DNA of 32,077 bases from Syntrophus sp034006265 (GTDB lineage Bacteria; Desulfobacterota; Syntrophia; Syntrophales; Syntrophaceae), in the NCBI GenBank assembly GCA_034006265.1, contig JAVETB010000027.1, forward strand, positions 1 through 32,077. The letters run 5' to 3'. Positions 15,279 through 22,923 of the stretch are shown piece by piece. Numbering within the stretch: position 1 is the first letter of the stretch; the number at the start of each line of letters is the position of its first letter. Made by a program: the position numbers and the translations under genes. The notes beneath the pieces were generated by a model. That model was not told where the DNA came from, searched no databases, and saw only the letters and a program-made list of their open reading frames with translations.

Positions 15279-16613
15279 ATGAATAAGGATTCCGTTACGG
15301 ATTACACCATACAGACCCTGGGCAGATGCAACATCCAGACTCCCGTCTTGGTAAATTATTATACATCCGACAGTAAGCGTCTTCTGCTTCAGAATTATCT
15401 GGATGATCAGGCCCCGGCAAAAGTAAAAACGTCCAGGGGCAGAAGGGAGTGTTCATCTTCAGTGGAGTTGGCCGGACCTCGGGAAAAATTATTCTTCGAT
15501 CCCCCCAAGACAAAAGCGGCCATTGTCACCTGCGGGGGCTTATGCCCCGGAATTAATGATGTGATTCGAGCCATTGTAATGGAATCGCATCACCGCTACG
15601 GAGTTCGCAATATTATCGGCATTAAGTACGGGTTTCAGGGGCTGATCCCGTCTTTTGGCCATGAGATTGCCGAACTGACCCCTGAAGTCGTAGAGAACAT
15701 TCATCGTGAGGGAGGAAGCATTCTGTCCTCCTCTCGAGGTCAGCAGAACATCGGGGAAATGGTGGACGCCCTTGTCCGGATGAATGTCTCCATTCTTTTC
15801 TGCATCGGCGGCGATGGAACCATGAGGGCGGCCGAACGTATCACGGAGGAGATTACCAGGCGTCAATTGAGCATCAGTGTGGTTGGAATCCCGAAGACGA
15901 TTGACAATGACCTGAATTTTGTACAAAAGACGTTCGGTTTTGACACGGCAATCGCTGAATCGGTAAAGGCGATCGCCTGCGCCCATACCGAGGCCAGAGG
16001 CGCCCCCATGGGAGTCGGCCTCGTAAAGATCATGGGCCGACTGTCCGGACAAATTGCCGTCGGCGCCGCACTGGCACAAAACGACGTCAATTTTGTCCTT
16101 GTTCCGGAGGTTCCCTTCTGTCTGGAAGGGGAACATGGCCTGCTCAAGTCTCTGGAAGCCCGGCTGAAAGCCAGGAAACACTGCGTGATTCTTGTTGCGG
16201 AAGGCGCAGGCCAGGAATTGATGCGCAACGACAAGATGGTTCAGGAAACCGATGCTTCCGGAAATGTCCGCCTACTGGATATCGGATTTTTTCTGAAAGT
16301 CCGGATTGAAGAATATTTCAAAAAAACCGGCCTTGAGATCAACCTCAAGTACATAGATCCCAGTTACATGATCCGCAGTGTCCCGGCAAACGCAAGCGAC
16401 TGCATCTATTGCTCCGCCCTGGGACAATACGCCGTTCATGCCGGCATGGCAGGCAAAACCGGAATGCTGGTCGCCCTGATGAAAGATGAATATGTCCACC
16501 TGCCCATTAGGGTTGTCACCTCCGGAAAACAGATCGATCCGGAGGGAAATCTTTGGATGCGGGTTCTTGAATCAACAGGGCAGCCCACCACCATGATGGA
16601 TGATCCATGCTGA
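15279..16613 (+). CDS. Phosphofructokinase, ATP-type group III
   Basis: This 444-residue enzyme phosphorylates fructose 6-phosphate. After an N-terminal extension of about 75 residues (typical of the long plant/spirochaete-like group), the core begins with AAIVTCGGLCPGINDVIR. The phosphoryl-donor loop reads GGDGT (177-181). Glycine at position 180 is what ATP-dependent enzymes have, whereas PPi enzymes carry aspartate. The catalytic loop is PKTIDND (205-211), with the Lys found in group III and PPi enzymes. Substrate blocks include GAPMGVGLVKIMGRLSG and SYMIRSVPANASD. AGGAGG lies 11 bases before the ATG, with a second AAGG closer. It starts 175 bases after purN, with a TTGACA at 15136 but no good -10. 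It meets a PPi-type paralogue tail to tail with 2 bases between them. The donor assignment is by motif only. Confidence 0.88.
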   Translation: MNKDSVTDYTIQTLGRCNIQTPVLVNYYTSDSKRLLLQNYLDDQAPAKVKTSRGRRECSSSVELAGPREKLFFDPPKTKAAIVTCGGLCPGINDVIRAIVMESHHRYGVRNIIGIKYGFQGLIPSFGHEIAELTPEVVENIHREGGSILSSSRGQQNIGEMVDALVRMNVSILFCIGGDGTMRAAERITEEITRRQLSISVVGIPKTIDNDLNFVQKTFGFDTAIAESVKAIACAHTEARGAPMGVGLVKIMGRLSGQIAVGAALAQNDVNFVLVPEVPFCLEGEHGLLKSLEARLKARKHCVILVAEGAGQELMRNDKMVQETDASGNVRLLDIGFFLKVRIEEYFKKTGLEINLKYIDPSYMIRSVPANASDCIYCSALGQYAVHAGMAGKTGMLVALMKDEYVHLPIRVVTSGKQIDPEGNLWMRVLESTGQPTTMMDDPC

Positions 16614-16615
16614 AT

Positions 16616-17722
16616 TCAGCCGAGAATGGAACGCCTTCCGTTGTAACGATCTTTGTCGTAATATTTTTCAATATCGACAAGTTTTAATTTACCGATACAT
16701 TCCTTCAGGGGAGCGCTTGTGATTTCCCCCCTCTGGAGGCTCGCCATCCGTCCGAAATCTTCATTAATGATCATGTCCACGGCGGCAATACCGTACCATC
16801 TCGCCATTAATCGATCGTGGGCTGATGGTGTTCCTCCCCGCTGCAAATGGCTCAGAATCAAATGGCGGGTTTCAAAGCTCGTTCTGGCTTCAATTTCCTC
16901 CGCAACATACTTGGCGATTCCCCCAAGGGCAACATGCCCGAATTCATCCATCTTACCACTCTGGATGAATTCGTCCCGGCCCGCCACCTTGGCGCCCTCG
17001 GCAACGACGATAATGGCGTAGCGGATTTCCCTGCCTTTCCTCTCCTGCAGCAGATGGGCGACTTCATCCAGATTGAACGAATATTCGGGTATGAGGATAA
17101 TGTAGGCGCCGCTGCACTCGCCCCCATGGAGGGCCAGCCATCCGGCATGGCGTCCCATGGTCTCCACAACGAAGATCCGGCTGTGGGAACCTGCCGTTGT
17201 CCGTAACCGGTCAATTTCTTCCATGATCACGTTGACGGCCGTGTCGAATCCCAGCGAATAATCCGTCCCCATCAGGTCGTTATCAATGGTCTTGGGGATG
17301 CCGACCGTCTTAACGCCCAGTTTGTGCAGTCGGTAGGCAGCGCCCAGGGTATCCTCCCCTCCGATGGCCACCACCACATCAACCCCGAGTTTCTTGATGT
17401 TCTCAAGCAGGATTTCCGACCGGTCATTTTTCGGATTGAAAGGATTGGTCCGCGAGGTCCCGAGATTCGTTCCGCCGTAGCGGTCCCACGTTCGCACGGT
17501 TTCCTCATCCAGGGGTCTTATGTATTTTTCCAGGCTTTTCGGATCATCCGGATTCACATCAACAAGACCCCGCCATCCCTCTGTAACCCCGATTACTTCA
17601 AAGTTTATGGAGCGCTTTGAGCTCAACCATGAGTCCATGGCACTTTTGGTGACCCACTTAACGGCACCATTGAGCCCCGGACAGTCACCACCACCCGTCA
17701 ACACTGCAAGTTTCATTTTCAT
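16616..17722 (-). CDS. Phosphofructokinase, probably PPi-dependent
   Basis: This 368-residue enzyme should interconvert fructose 6-phosphate and fructose 1,6-bisphosphate. The frame is open further upstream, but the real start is the ATG at 17722 (MKMKLAVLTGGGDCPGLNGA), since GGAGAAGAG lies 7 bases before it and the longer N-terminus has no family character. The donor loop reads GGEDT (121-125): Asp124 replaces the glycine of ATP enzymes, the hallmark of PPi users such as the actinomycete PPi-PFK. The catalytic loop is PKTIDND (143-149). Other blocks are YGGTNLGTSRTNP, FVVETMGRHAGWLALHGG and LSHLQRGGTPSAHDRLMA. PPi-PFKs work reversibly, so it could serve glycolysis or gluconeogenesis. It converges on the ATP-type gene, without a terminator between the two stops (only the palindrome GCTGAATTCAGC spanning both). 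Confidence 0.88.
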   Translation of the reverse strand: MKMKLAVLTGGGDCPGLNGAVKWVTKSAMDSWLSSKRSINFEVIGVTEGWRGLVDVNPDDPKSLEKYIRPLDEETVRTWDRYGGTNLGTSRTNPFNPKNDRSEILLENIKKLGVDVVVAIGGEDTLGAAYRLHKLGVKTVGIPKTIDNDLMGTDYSLGFDTAVNVIMEEIDRLRTTAGSHSRIFVVETMGRHAGWLALHGGECSGAYIILIPEYSFNLDEVAHLLQERKGREIRYAIIVVAEGAKVAGRDEFIQSGKMDEFGHVALGGIAKYVAEEIEARTSFETRHLILSHLQRGGTPSAHDRLMARWYGIAAVDMIINEDFGRMASLQRGEITSAPLKECIGKLKLVDIEKYYDKDRYNGRRSILG

Positions 17723-17806
17723 TTCTCTTCTCCACCCTGGGAAATTTAACGCTTTAAAAATACGATACCATATTCGATAAGCAAATTGTATACATGGAAA
17801 TGCGCT

Positions 17807-17834
17807 TTGACATAAATAAAGCTTGCAAAATGAT
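17807..17834 (+). promoter_or_regulatory. Possible promoter of rpmB
   Basis: A perfect TTGACA (17807-17812) is followed, after 16 bases, by AATGAT (17829-17834), 4 of 6 to consensus. The predicted start lies about 40 bases before the rpmB ATG. It is in the divergent region between the PPi-type phosphofructokinase and rpmB. Confidence 0.45.
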
Positions 17835-17881
17835 CCGTTCTGGTTTAGTAAGCAACGCATTCTTTTGAAGGGAGAAGAGAC

Positions 17882-18079
17882 ATGTCTAGAATTTGTGACG
17901 TTTGTGGCAAAGGGCCCGTTGTTGGAAACAATGTCAGCCACGCGAACAATAAAACGAAAAAAGTATGGTACCCGAATCTTCAGAAGATCCGGTGCATAGA
18001 CAGTGAGACAGGCGCCGTCAAGAGGGTGAAGGTCTGTACCCGTTGCCTGCGTTCGGGATTTGTGAAGAAGGCCTTATAA
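17882..18079 (+). CDS. rpmB: 50S ribosomal protein L28, zinc-binding form
   Basis: L28 is a small protein of the large ribosomal subunit. The 65-residue sequence starts MSRICDVCGKGPVVGNNVSH and continues with the conserved KVWYPNLQKIR. It carries two CxxC pairs, Cys5/Cys8 and Cys52/Cys55, so it is the zinc-containing C+ form. A strong GAAGGGAGAAGAG lies before the ATG. It is a single-gene unit here, with no rpmG neighbour. Its last six bases overlap the end of the convergent downstream gene. Confidence 0.97.
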   Translation: MSRICDVCGKGPVVGNNVSHANNKTKKVWYPNLQKIRCIDSETGAVKRVKVCTRCLRSGFVKKAL

Positions 18080-18859
18080 AAAGCAGGGAATACTTGAATT
18101 TTTTATTGCGCAAAGGGTAGGACTCAGAAAAGCGTCAATATCGTCAACCAGGTGCATCGCCTGAAGCAGAAGCGCCCTGGTTCCTTCCCATGCGTCATCG
18201 TCATTGCGATCCAGGCCGAACCGGTCGATATAAAAGCCGATTCGGCCTTCAATATCCTTGAGGCTCTTGATTCTTTCCAGGGTACCTGAACTCAATCCTT
18301 TCTCAAGGGCCTGCCGAATCACCGCCGTTTCCACCCCAAAAAACCAGTCAAGGGTCTCGCAGAGTTCATCCATTTTTTGGTCTACCGTATGATCAACCGC
18401 CTCACTGAACAATTCGTATAACCTCACCTCCCCCGCTTCCTGTACAAGCCTCAGATCAAAGGTCAGTTCAATGATTGTGTGGGCTCGATAAGCGGCCGTC
18501 CTGCGATCGATGTCCATGCCTATTCTCTTCTGAAATTGCAGAATCGGCTCTATCAGCGATTGGCCGCGACGGTAGGCATAACCTTGGGAGTTTGGATTAA
18601 AACCGCAGACAGGGTTGGTGTGAATCTGACCATGGTGGGCCATGTCATCCACCAGGAGATGAAAAAGCACATAGGCGGCCTTCTGATGTTGTGGGGGATA
18701 GAAAAAACGTCGTGGAATCCCATGGGTAAATTCAGAGGTAATGCTCTTGTGGATCGGCAGAAGATCAGGACAGACATTATAAACATACAGATCCAGAGAC
18801 TCTCGGAAATTCGAACCGAGAAACTCTTTAAGGATCCAGGTATGAGTCATCATGAACAT
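18074..18859 (-). CDS. Putative zinc-dependent phospholipase C-like protein
   Basis: I do not recognise a named gene. The 261-residue protein has a set of His and Asp/Glu residues that recalls the zinc-dependent phospholipase C/P1 nuclease fold. There is His in MTHTWI near the N-terminus, Asp in VCPDLLP, His in SEFTHG, then FHLLVDDMAHHG (HxxxD followed by His) and AHTIIELTFD (HxxxE). In that fold the order is H, D, H, HxxxD, H, HxxxE, and the same order appears here. No signal peptide is evident. The ATG at 18859 is preferred, because AGAGG lies 8 bases before it; a TTG at 18883 would add eight residues. It is the last gene of the pycA-pycB-DUF4911 run and overlaps the rpmB end by 6 bases. 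Substrate and role are unknown. Confidence 0.55.
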   Translation of the reverse strand: MFMMTHTWILKEFLGSNFRESLDLYVYNVCPDLLPIHKSITSEFTHGIPRRFFYPPQHQKAAYVLFHLLVDDMAHHGQIHTNPVCGFNPNSQGYAYRRGQSLIEPILQFQKRIGMDIDRRTAAYRAHTIIELTFDLRLVQEAGEVRLYELFSEAVDHTVDQKMDELCETLDWFFGVETAVIRQALEKGLSSGTLERIKSLKDIEGRIGFYIDRFGLDRNDDDAWEGTRALLLQAMHLVDDIDAFLSPTLCAIKNSSIPCFL

Positions 18860-18925
18860 CGTTGGAGCCTCTGGAAAGTGCAAAAAAGTTCGCTTTTTTT
18901 GCTACGGTCTCAAGGGATCGCATCG

Positions 18926-19144
18926 TCAGTTCCCTGGAAGCAATGGCTCATGAAATTCAATTTCTTCGCTCAGCCGGCAAAGGATCTCCGAGACCGTATC
19001 TTCAAAACCCGGCATCGCCGAGATTTGAAGCAGTGCAATGCGCGGATCGATCGTAGAGACGGAGCAGACGCCTTCATACCCTTCAAGGAAAAATTGAAGA
19101 CAGGCGATATCCCGTCTATTTATGCGGAGGATGATTCTCGTGAT
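18926..19144 (-). CDS. DUF4911-like small protein, non-standard start
   Basis: Between pycB and the next gene the minus strand holds an open frame of up to 72 codons. It begins ITRIILRINRRDIACLQFFL, continues EGYEGVCSVSTIDPRIALLQ, and ends in SEEIEFHEPLLPGN before a TGA at 18928-18926. The pattern (basic strand, RRDIAxLQFxLEGYEG, then TID) resembles DUF4911, a family of about 70-residue proteins of unknown role known from deltaproteobacteria. No ATG, GTG or TTG exists at the right place: the first in-frame codons after the upstream stop are TCA AGA AGG AAT AAG GCG ATC ACG. AAGGA lies 8 bases before the ATC at 19144, so ATC (or ATA a few codons later) may initiate. It follows pycB by 4 bases. 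A sequencing error or decayed start is the alternative. Confidence 0.6.
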   Translation of the reverse strand: MTRIILRINRRDIACLQFFLEGYEGVCSVSTIDPRIALLQISAMPGFEDTVSEILCRLSEEIEFHEPLLPGN

Positions 19145-19148
19145 CGCC

Positions 19149-21089
19149 TTATTCCTTCTTGATCATGAGCAGGGGTGTGCCAACCTCGACCTTGTCTCCC
19201 GGTCCGACAAAGATTTCTGACACCTGGCCGTTCAGGCCGCAAACCACATTGTTCAGCATCTTCATCGCCTCCAGGATGACGAGAATTTGCCCCGTGGAAA
19301 CCTCATCTCCTTCCGAAACGGGAATTTCATTCACAGTCCCCGTGATGTGCGAACGAATATCACCGGATAAGGCCAAGGCGTCAATCTCCTTCGGAGTCAA
19401 CCGCAATTTTCTTTCCTTTGCCGTGCCCTCGGTTTCCATTTCCGTCAAGATGGGTTGCGAATGGTGATCAATGAGCATATAGGTCACTGCATCGCCCGTT
19501 TTGGTCTTCCGCTGCGTTCCGATTTCGATGATGTGCAGTTTTCCGAAGATGTCGAGGATTTCAAACTTTTCCCCCAGGTTGAAGCCGCCCTTTTTAAACC
19601 AGATCCGGGGCGGCAGGACCCAGGTTTTTCCGAATTTTGATTCAAACTTGAAAAAATCCACCGCATCGTTGGGATGCTGCAGATAAAGGACCAGTTCGTC
19701 TTCAGAAGCATCACGCCCCAGACGATGCTCCAGCACCTTTTTCTCAACGCCCAGATCGATATCATCCACTTTTTGAATTCCGTATTCCAGATCCACGATC
19801 CGTTTCCAATCCGCCCCGAAAACGGACTCGTAGATTTCATCCGAGGGCCGATAGAAGGGAAACTCTCCATAGCGTCCCAGCATGAGATTTTTCAGATCGT
19901 CCGTAGCGTCCTTATAACGCTGCCCTTTCAAGACATTGTTTGCCGCGGTTGTCCAGAGAATTTGCGAACCGGGCGTAACGCTCCACCAGTTTCCCAGTTC
20001 GACGTGCACCCTCGGCAATTCCGTCTGAAGAATTTCCGGCATGCGATGCAGAAAGCCGCCTTTCAGTGCCTGTTCGAAGCTTGATCCGGTGGCCCCGCCT
20101 GGAAGTTTGTGAGTCTGGACGGTCGGGTCAAAGCCGAGAAACTGCGATTCAAAATCCCGATAGTATTCCCGCTCCGGCCGCAGTTTATTGGAAGTCTCTA
20201 TCACAGCCTGACGATCAAGCCCCGCTGCGTGGTATCCCAGGTCATCCAGGATGTCGATCACGGAAAGGAGCGGCGGCGGGCCGTAAAAACCGGTGAAGGC
20301 GTGATCTCCGGCATTCACGATTTTCGCCCCGTTCTGAACGGCTTCCACAATCCGTCCTATATCCGCCCCATCGGTGTTGTGGCCGTGGTAATGGACAATA
20401 AGCTCCGGATAGGCATTCAAGATGGCTTTTACCAGACTTCCGATGCGCCTCGGGGTCCCCAGCCCCCCGTGATTCTTGATTCCCAGCAGAATTTCCGGGC
20501 CGGTCACGTCAAGGATTTCGCCGACCTTATTTACATAGAAGTCATCGGTATGCTCCGGACCCGTGGAAAAGCAGATGGCCGGTTCCAGGAGACAACCAGC
20601 CTTTTTGACCTCTTCGAAAATGGGCACCATGTTCGGAACGAAATTCAGGAAGTCAAAAACCCGCCATACATGGACATATCGGGCAAAGGACCGAACCGTC
20701 AATCGGACCACATTCTCCGGGTATGGTCTGTAGCCGAAAAGGTTGATTCCCCGGCAAAGGGTCTGAAAAAGCGTATCGGGCATGTTTGCGCTCAACACTT
20801 CCAGTTTCTCCAGGGGATTCATCTGCTTGCGCAGCATATCCACATGAATAGAGGCCCCTCCGGTGATCTCGATGGAAAAATAGCCGGCGTCGTTTCTTTC
20901 CTTGGCTACAAGAAGCTGGGTGTGGGGCATGACCCGGTTCTTGAAATCGGACTGGGAAAGATCCCGTTCGGTGTTGGTTACATAATAGCCGGCAGTCCGC
21001 CGGATCTTTTCAAGGACAAAGGACACCCCCTTTTCCTTCAGATCTCTCGGCGATATTCTCTCTTCTAGCAGTTTTTCTGGTATCTTCAT
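19149..21089 (-). CDS. pycB: Pyruvate carboxylase subunit B-like (carboxyltransferase + biotin)
   Basis: The 646-residue protein combines a carboxyltransferase TIM barrel (about 35-330), a conserved helical domain, and a C-terminal biotinyl domain with EAMKM, biotin on Lys610. With pycA it should carboxylate pyruvate to oxaloacetate. Metal-site residues are kept: Asp43 in ERDLSQS, Lys205 in GIKNHGGL (the carbamylated lysine position), and His233 and His235 in VHYHGHNTDG. The Arg in LCRGINLFGY, equivalent to a pyruvate-binding residue, is also present. Many neighbouring positions differ from the usual family motifs: RDAHQS is RDLSQS, WGGAT is TGGAS, IKDMAG is IKNHGG, HTHDT is HGHNT, VTPTS is VTPGS. 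Pyruvate is therefore the most likely substrate, but another acyl substrate is possible. The ATG follows pycA by 19 bases, with AGAAGAAG as ribosome binding site. Confidence 0.8.
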   Translation of the reverse strand: MKIPEKLLEERISPRDLKEKGVSFVLEKIRRTAGYYVTNTERDLSQSDFKNRVMPHTQLLVAKERNDAGYFSIEITGGASIHVDMLRKQMNPLEKLEVLSANMPDTLFQTLCRGINLFGYRPYPENVVRLTVRSFARYVHVWRVFDFLNFVPNMVPIFEEVKKAGCLLEPAICFSTGPEHTDDFYVNKVGEILDVTGPEILLGIKNHGGLGTPRRIGSLVKAILNAYPELIVHYHGHNTDGADIGRIVEAVQNGAKIVNAGDHAFTGFYGPPPLLSVIDILDDLGYHAAGLDRQAVIETSNKLRPEREYYRDFESQFLGFDPTVQTHKLPGGATGSSFEQALKGGFLHRMPEILQTELPRVHVELGNWWSVTPGSQILWTTAANNVLKGQRYKDATDDLKNLMLGRYGEFPFYRPSDEIYESVFGADWKRIVDLEYGIQKVDDIDLGVEKKVLEHRLGRDASEDELVLYLQHPNDAVDFFKFESKFGKTWVLPPRIWFKKGGFNLGEKFEILDIFGKLHIIEIGTQRKTKTGDAVTYMLIDHHSQPILTEMETEGTAKERKLRLTPKEIDALALSGDIRSHITGTVNEIPVSEGDEVSTGQILVILEAMKMLNNVVCGLNGQVSEIFVGPGDKVEVGTPLLMIKKE

Positions 21090-21108
21090 ATGTTGCTTCT
21101 TCTTTCAA

Positions 21109-22569
21109 TCAATAAGCATACGGATTGATCTTCTTTGCGTGCGTCTCCGCAATCAATCTGGATAGTTTTGCAATCTCCCGCTCACTCTCCGGATAATTGA
21201 AGATCTCTGGATGGGTTTCGAGGTAGCCGGTATCGAACTTTCCCGCCAGGAAATCCGGTTCGTCACAAATCGCCATATAGAACGGGACCGTGCTTTTGGG
21301 GCCGACGATGAGAAATCCCTGAAGGGCCCTTTTCAACCGCTGGATTGTCTGCTCCCAGTTAAACCCCCGAATGGTCATCTTCACCATCAGCGAATCGTAC
21401 TCCGTGGGAATTTTATACCCCTGGTAAACCAGACCATCCAGCCGGACTCCCGGCCCGCCGGGAGACTGGTAAACCTCGAGGCGCTTGCCGCCTTCCGGCA
21501 GAAAATTGTTTTTCGGATCTTCCGCATTGATCCGGACCTGAACGGCCTTTCCCAGCAGATGAATCCTGTCCATGGGGATCCTCAGGTGTTCCCCTTCAGC
21601 AATTCTGATCTGTTCGCGGACGATGTCCACCCCTGTCAATTCCTCCGTGACGGTATGTTCCACCTGGAGCCGGGTGTTCATCTCCATAAACCAGAATTCA
21701 TTGGTTTTCGAATCCACAAGAAATTCCACGGTTCCGGCATTGACATAACCCGCCACACGGGCCGCTTCAATGGCGGCTTGGTACATGGCGTTCATGACAT
21801 CCGCAGGCAGATCGGCAGGGGCAATTTCCAGGAGTTTCTGATGGCGCCGCTGAATGGAACAGTCCCGGGATCCCAGATGGATAATATGGCCGTGTTGATC
21901 CGCCAGAATCTGTATTTCAACATGTCGCGGCGCTTCGATGCATTTTTCAACATAGACGCTTTCGTCACCGAAGGCGGAAAGGGCCTCGGCCCGAGCCTGG
22001 GGAAGCTGAACCTCAAGATCCGCCTCTCCGGTCACCTTTCGTATGCCCCGGCCGCCTCCGCCTGAAGAAGCCTTCAGCATGACGGGGTAGCCGTATTTCC
22101 GCCCGAAGGCGATGGCCTCGCGAAGCCCGGCATCACCGCGGTACAGATCCTTCGTTCCCGGGATAAAGGGAATGTTGGCCTTTTGCATGATGTCCCGGGC
22201 GATGACCTTATTGCCAAGACTCCGGATGACATCCGGAGGCGGGCCGATGAACACAATGCCGGCCCGTTGGCATTCTGCAGAAAACTCGGGAATTTCCGAC
22301 AAAAATCCGTAGCCTGGGTGAATGGCATCGGAGCCGCTTTTCCTGGCCGCCCAGAGAATTTTTTCGATATCCAGATAGTCCTTCCGGGGACCGTCACCGA
22401 TCATGATGGCATCGTCCGCCAGTCGGATGTAATAAGCCTCGCTGTCCTGTTTCTCATAGATCACGACGCTATCCATGGAAAGTTCCTTCACGGTGCGCAG
22501 GATGCGCAGCGCGATCTCGCCCCTGTTGGCGATGAGAACCTTCCGGATCTTTTTCTTGTGGTCAGCCAT
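21109..22569 (-). CDS. pycA: Biotin carboxylase subunit (pyruvate carboxylase A)
   Basis: This 486-residue ATP-grasp enzyme carboxylates biotin on its partner with ATP and bicarbonate. The N-terminal domain starts KVLIANRGEIALRILRTVKE. The ATP-binding loop is SSGGGGRGIRKV (about 169-180). Next come DCSIQRRHQKLLEIAPA and the catalytic EMNTRLQVEHTVTE (about 296-309). The C-terminal domain contains VQVRINAEDPKNNFLPEGG. It is of AccC type and could in principle serve acetyl-CoA carboxylase, but it lies directly upstream of a biotin-carrying carboxyltransferase, the two-subunit pyruvate carboxylase arrangement. GAGGAAG lies about 7 bases before the ATG. A good promoter lies at 22727-22755, giving a leader of about 150 bases. 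Confidence 0.9.
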   Translation of the reverse strand: MADHKKKIRKVLIANRGEIALRILRTVKELSMDSVVIYEKQDSEAYYIRLADDAIMIGDGPRKDYLDIEKILWAARKSGSDAIHPGYGFLSEIPEFSAECQRAGIVFIGPPPDVIRSLGNKVIARDIMQKANIPFIPGTKDLYRGDAGLREAIAFGRKYGYPVMLKASSGGGGRGIRKVTGEADLEVQLPQARAEALSAFGDESVYVEKCIEAPRHVEIQILADQHGHIIHLGSRDCSIQRRHQKLLEIAPADLPADVMNAMYQAAIEAARVAGYVNAGTVEFLVDSKTNEFWFMEMNTRLQVEHTVTEELTGVDIVREQIRIAEGEHLRIPMDRIHLLGKAVQVRINAEDPKNNFLPEGGKRLEVYQSPGGPGVRLDGLVYQGYKIPTEYDSLMVKMTIRGFNWEQTIQRLKRALQGFLIVGPKSTVPFYMAICDEPDFLAGKFDTGYLETHPEIFNYPESEREIAKLSRLIAETHAKKINPYAY

Positions 22570-22923
22570 GTTTTTTCTTCCTCTTTACTTTTCAGCTTCC
22601 CTGACTGTGCGGATTGTCAAACTGCCCGCGCGCTGGCCCTTCATCCTTTGGATATTTGGAATATGCGACGGATATGTGCAACAGGAGGGGGTCTATTGAG
22701 AGCGTGATAATTTTTCGGAGTAAAAATGTATATCGAGTTCCCGGGATGCTGTCAATCAGATTGTGACGTTTCGGACTCGGCTGAGAATTTCCCTGGGAAT
22801 CCAGGACAGATTGTTTGTAAGAGCCAAATTTGACTTGACTTTAAAGGAAATAATAGGCTAAACAGCCGCTGCATCATAGAACGTCTTCATGACAGGTATG
22901 GATATCTACGGAAAGGAGTTTTC
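22570..22923. other. Divergent intergenic region pycA / EF-G2
   Basis: These 354 bases separate the divergent pycA and EF-G2 genes. I find no gene and no tRNA. The minus strand has the probable pycA promoter at 22727-22755. On the plus strand two overlapping TTGACT copies (22830-22840) precede EF-G2, but the best -10 (AATAAT at 22849) is only 8-13 bases away, so that promoter is uncertain. A small TTCCC/GGGAA dyad near 22788-22798 is probably chance. GGAAAGGAG stands before the EF-G2 ATG. Confidence 0.6.
22727..22755 (-). promoter_or_regulatory. Probable promoter of pycA-pycB
   Basis: On the minus strand a perfect TTGACA (22755-22750) is followed, after exactly 17 bases, by TATACA (22732-22727), 4 of 6 to consensus. 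Transcription would start about 150 bases before pycA. It is the best promoter match in this divergent region. Confidence 0.55.

Noticed and set aside
17723..17941. N-terminal extension of the PPi-type phosphofructokinase
   Set aside because: The extra 73 residues overlap the rpmB promoter and start region and lack family character; a strong ribosome binding site fixes the start at 17722.
18880..18902. Hairpin GCAAAAAA...TTTTTTGC between the DUF4911-like and phospholipase C-like genes
   Set aside because: The stem is nearly all A-T and no T-run follows it, so it is not a convincing terminator.
18479..19162. 227-residue plus-strand frame
   Set aside because: It runs antisense through the phospholipase C-like gene and the DUF4911-like frame, both of which have family-like sequence; this frame has none.
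20109..21068. 319-residue plus-strand frame opposite pycB
   Set aside because: Antisense shadow of a well-conserved carboxyltransferase; no family character or ribosome binding site.
21211..22065. 284-residue plus-strand frame opposite pycA
   Set aside because: Antisense shadow of the biotin carboxylase gene.
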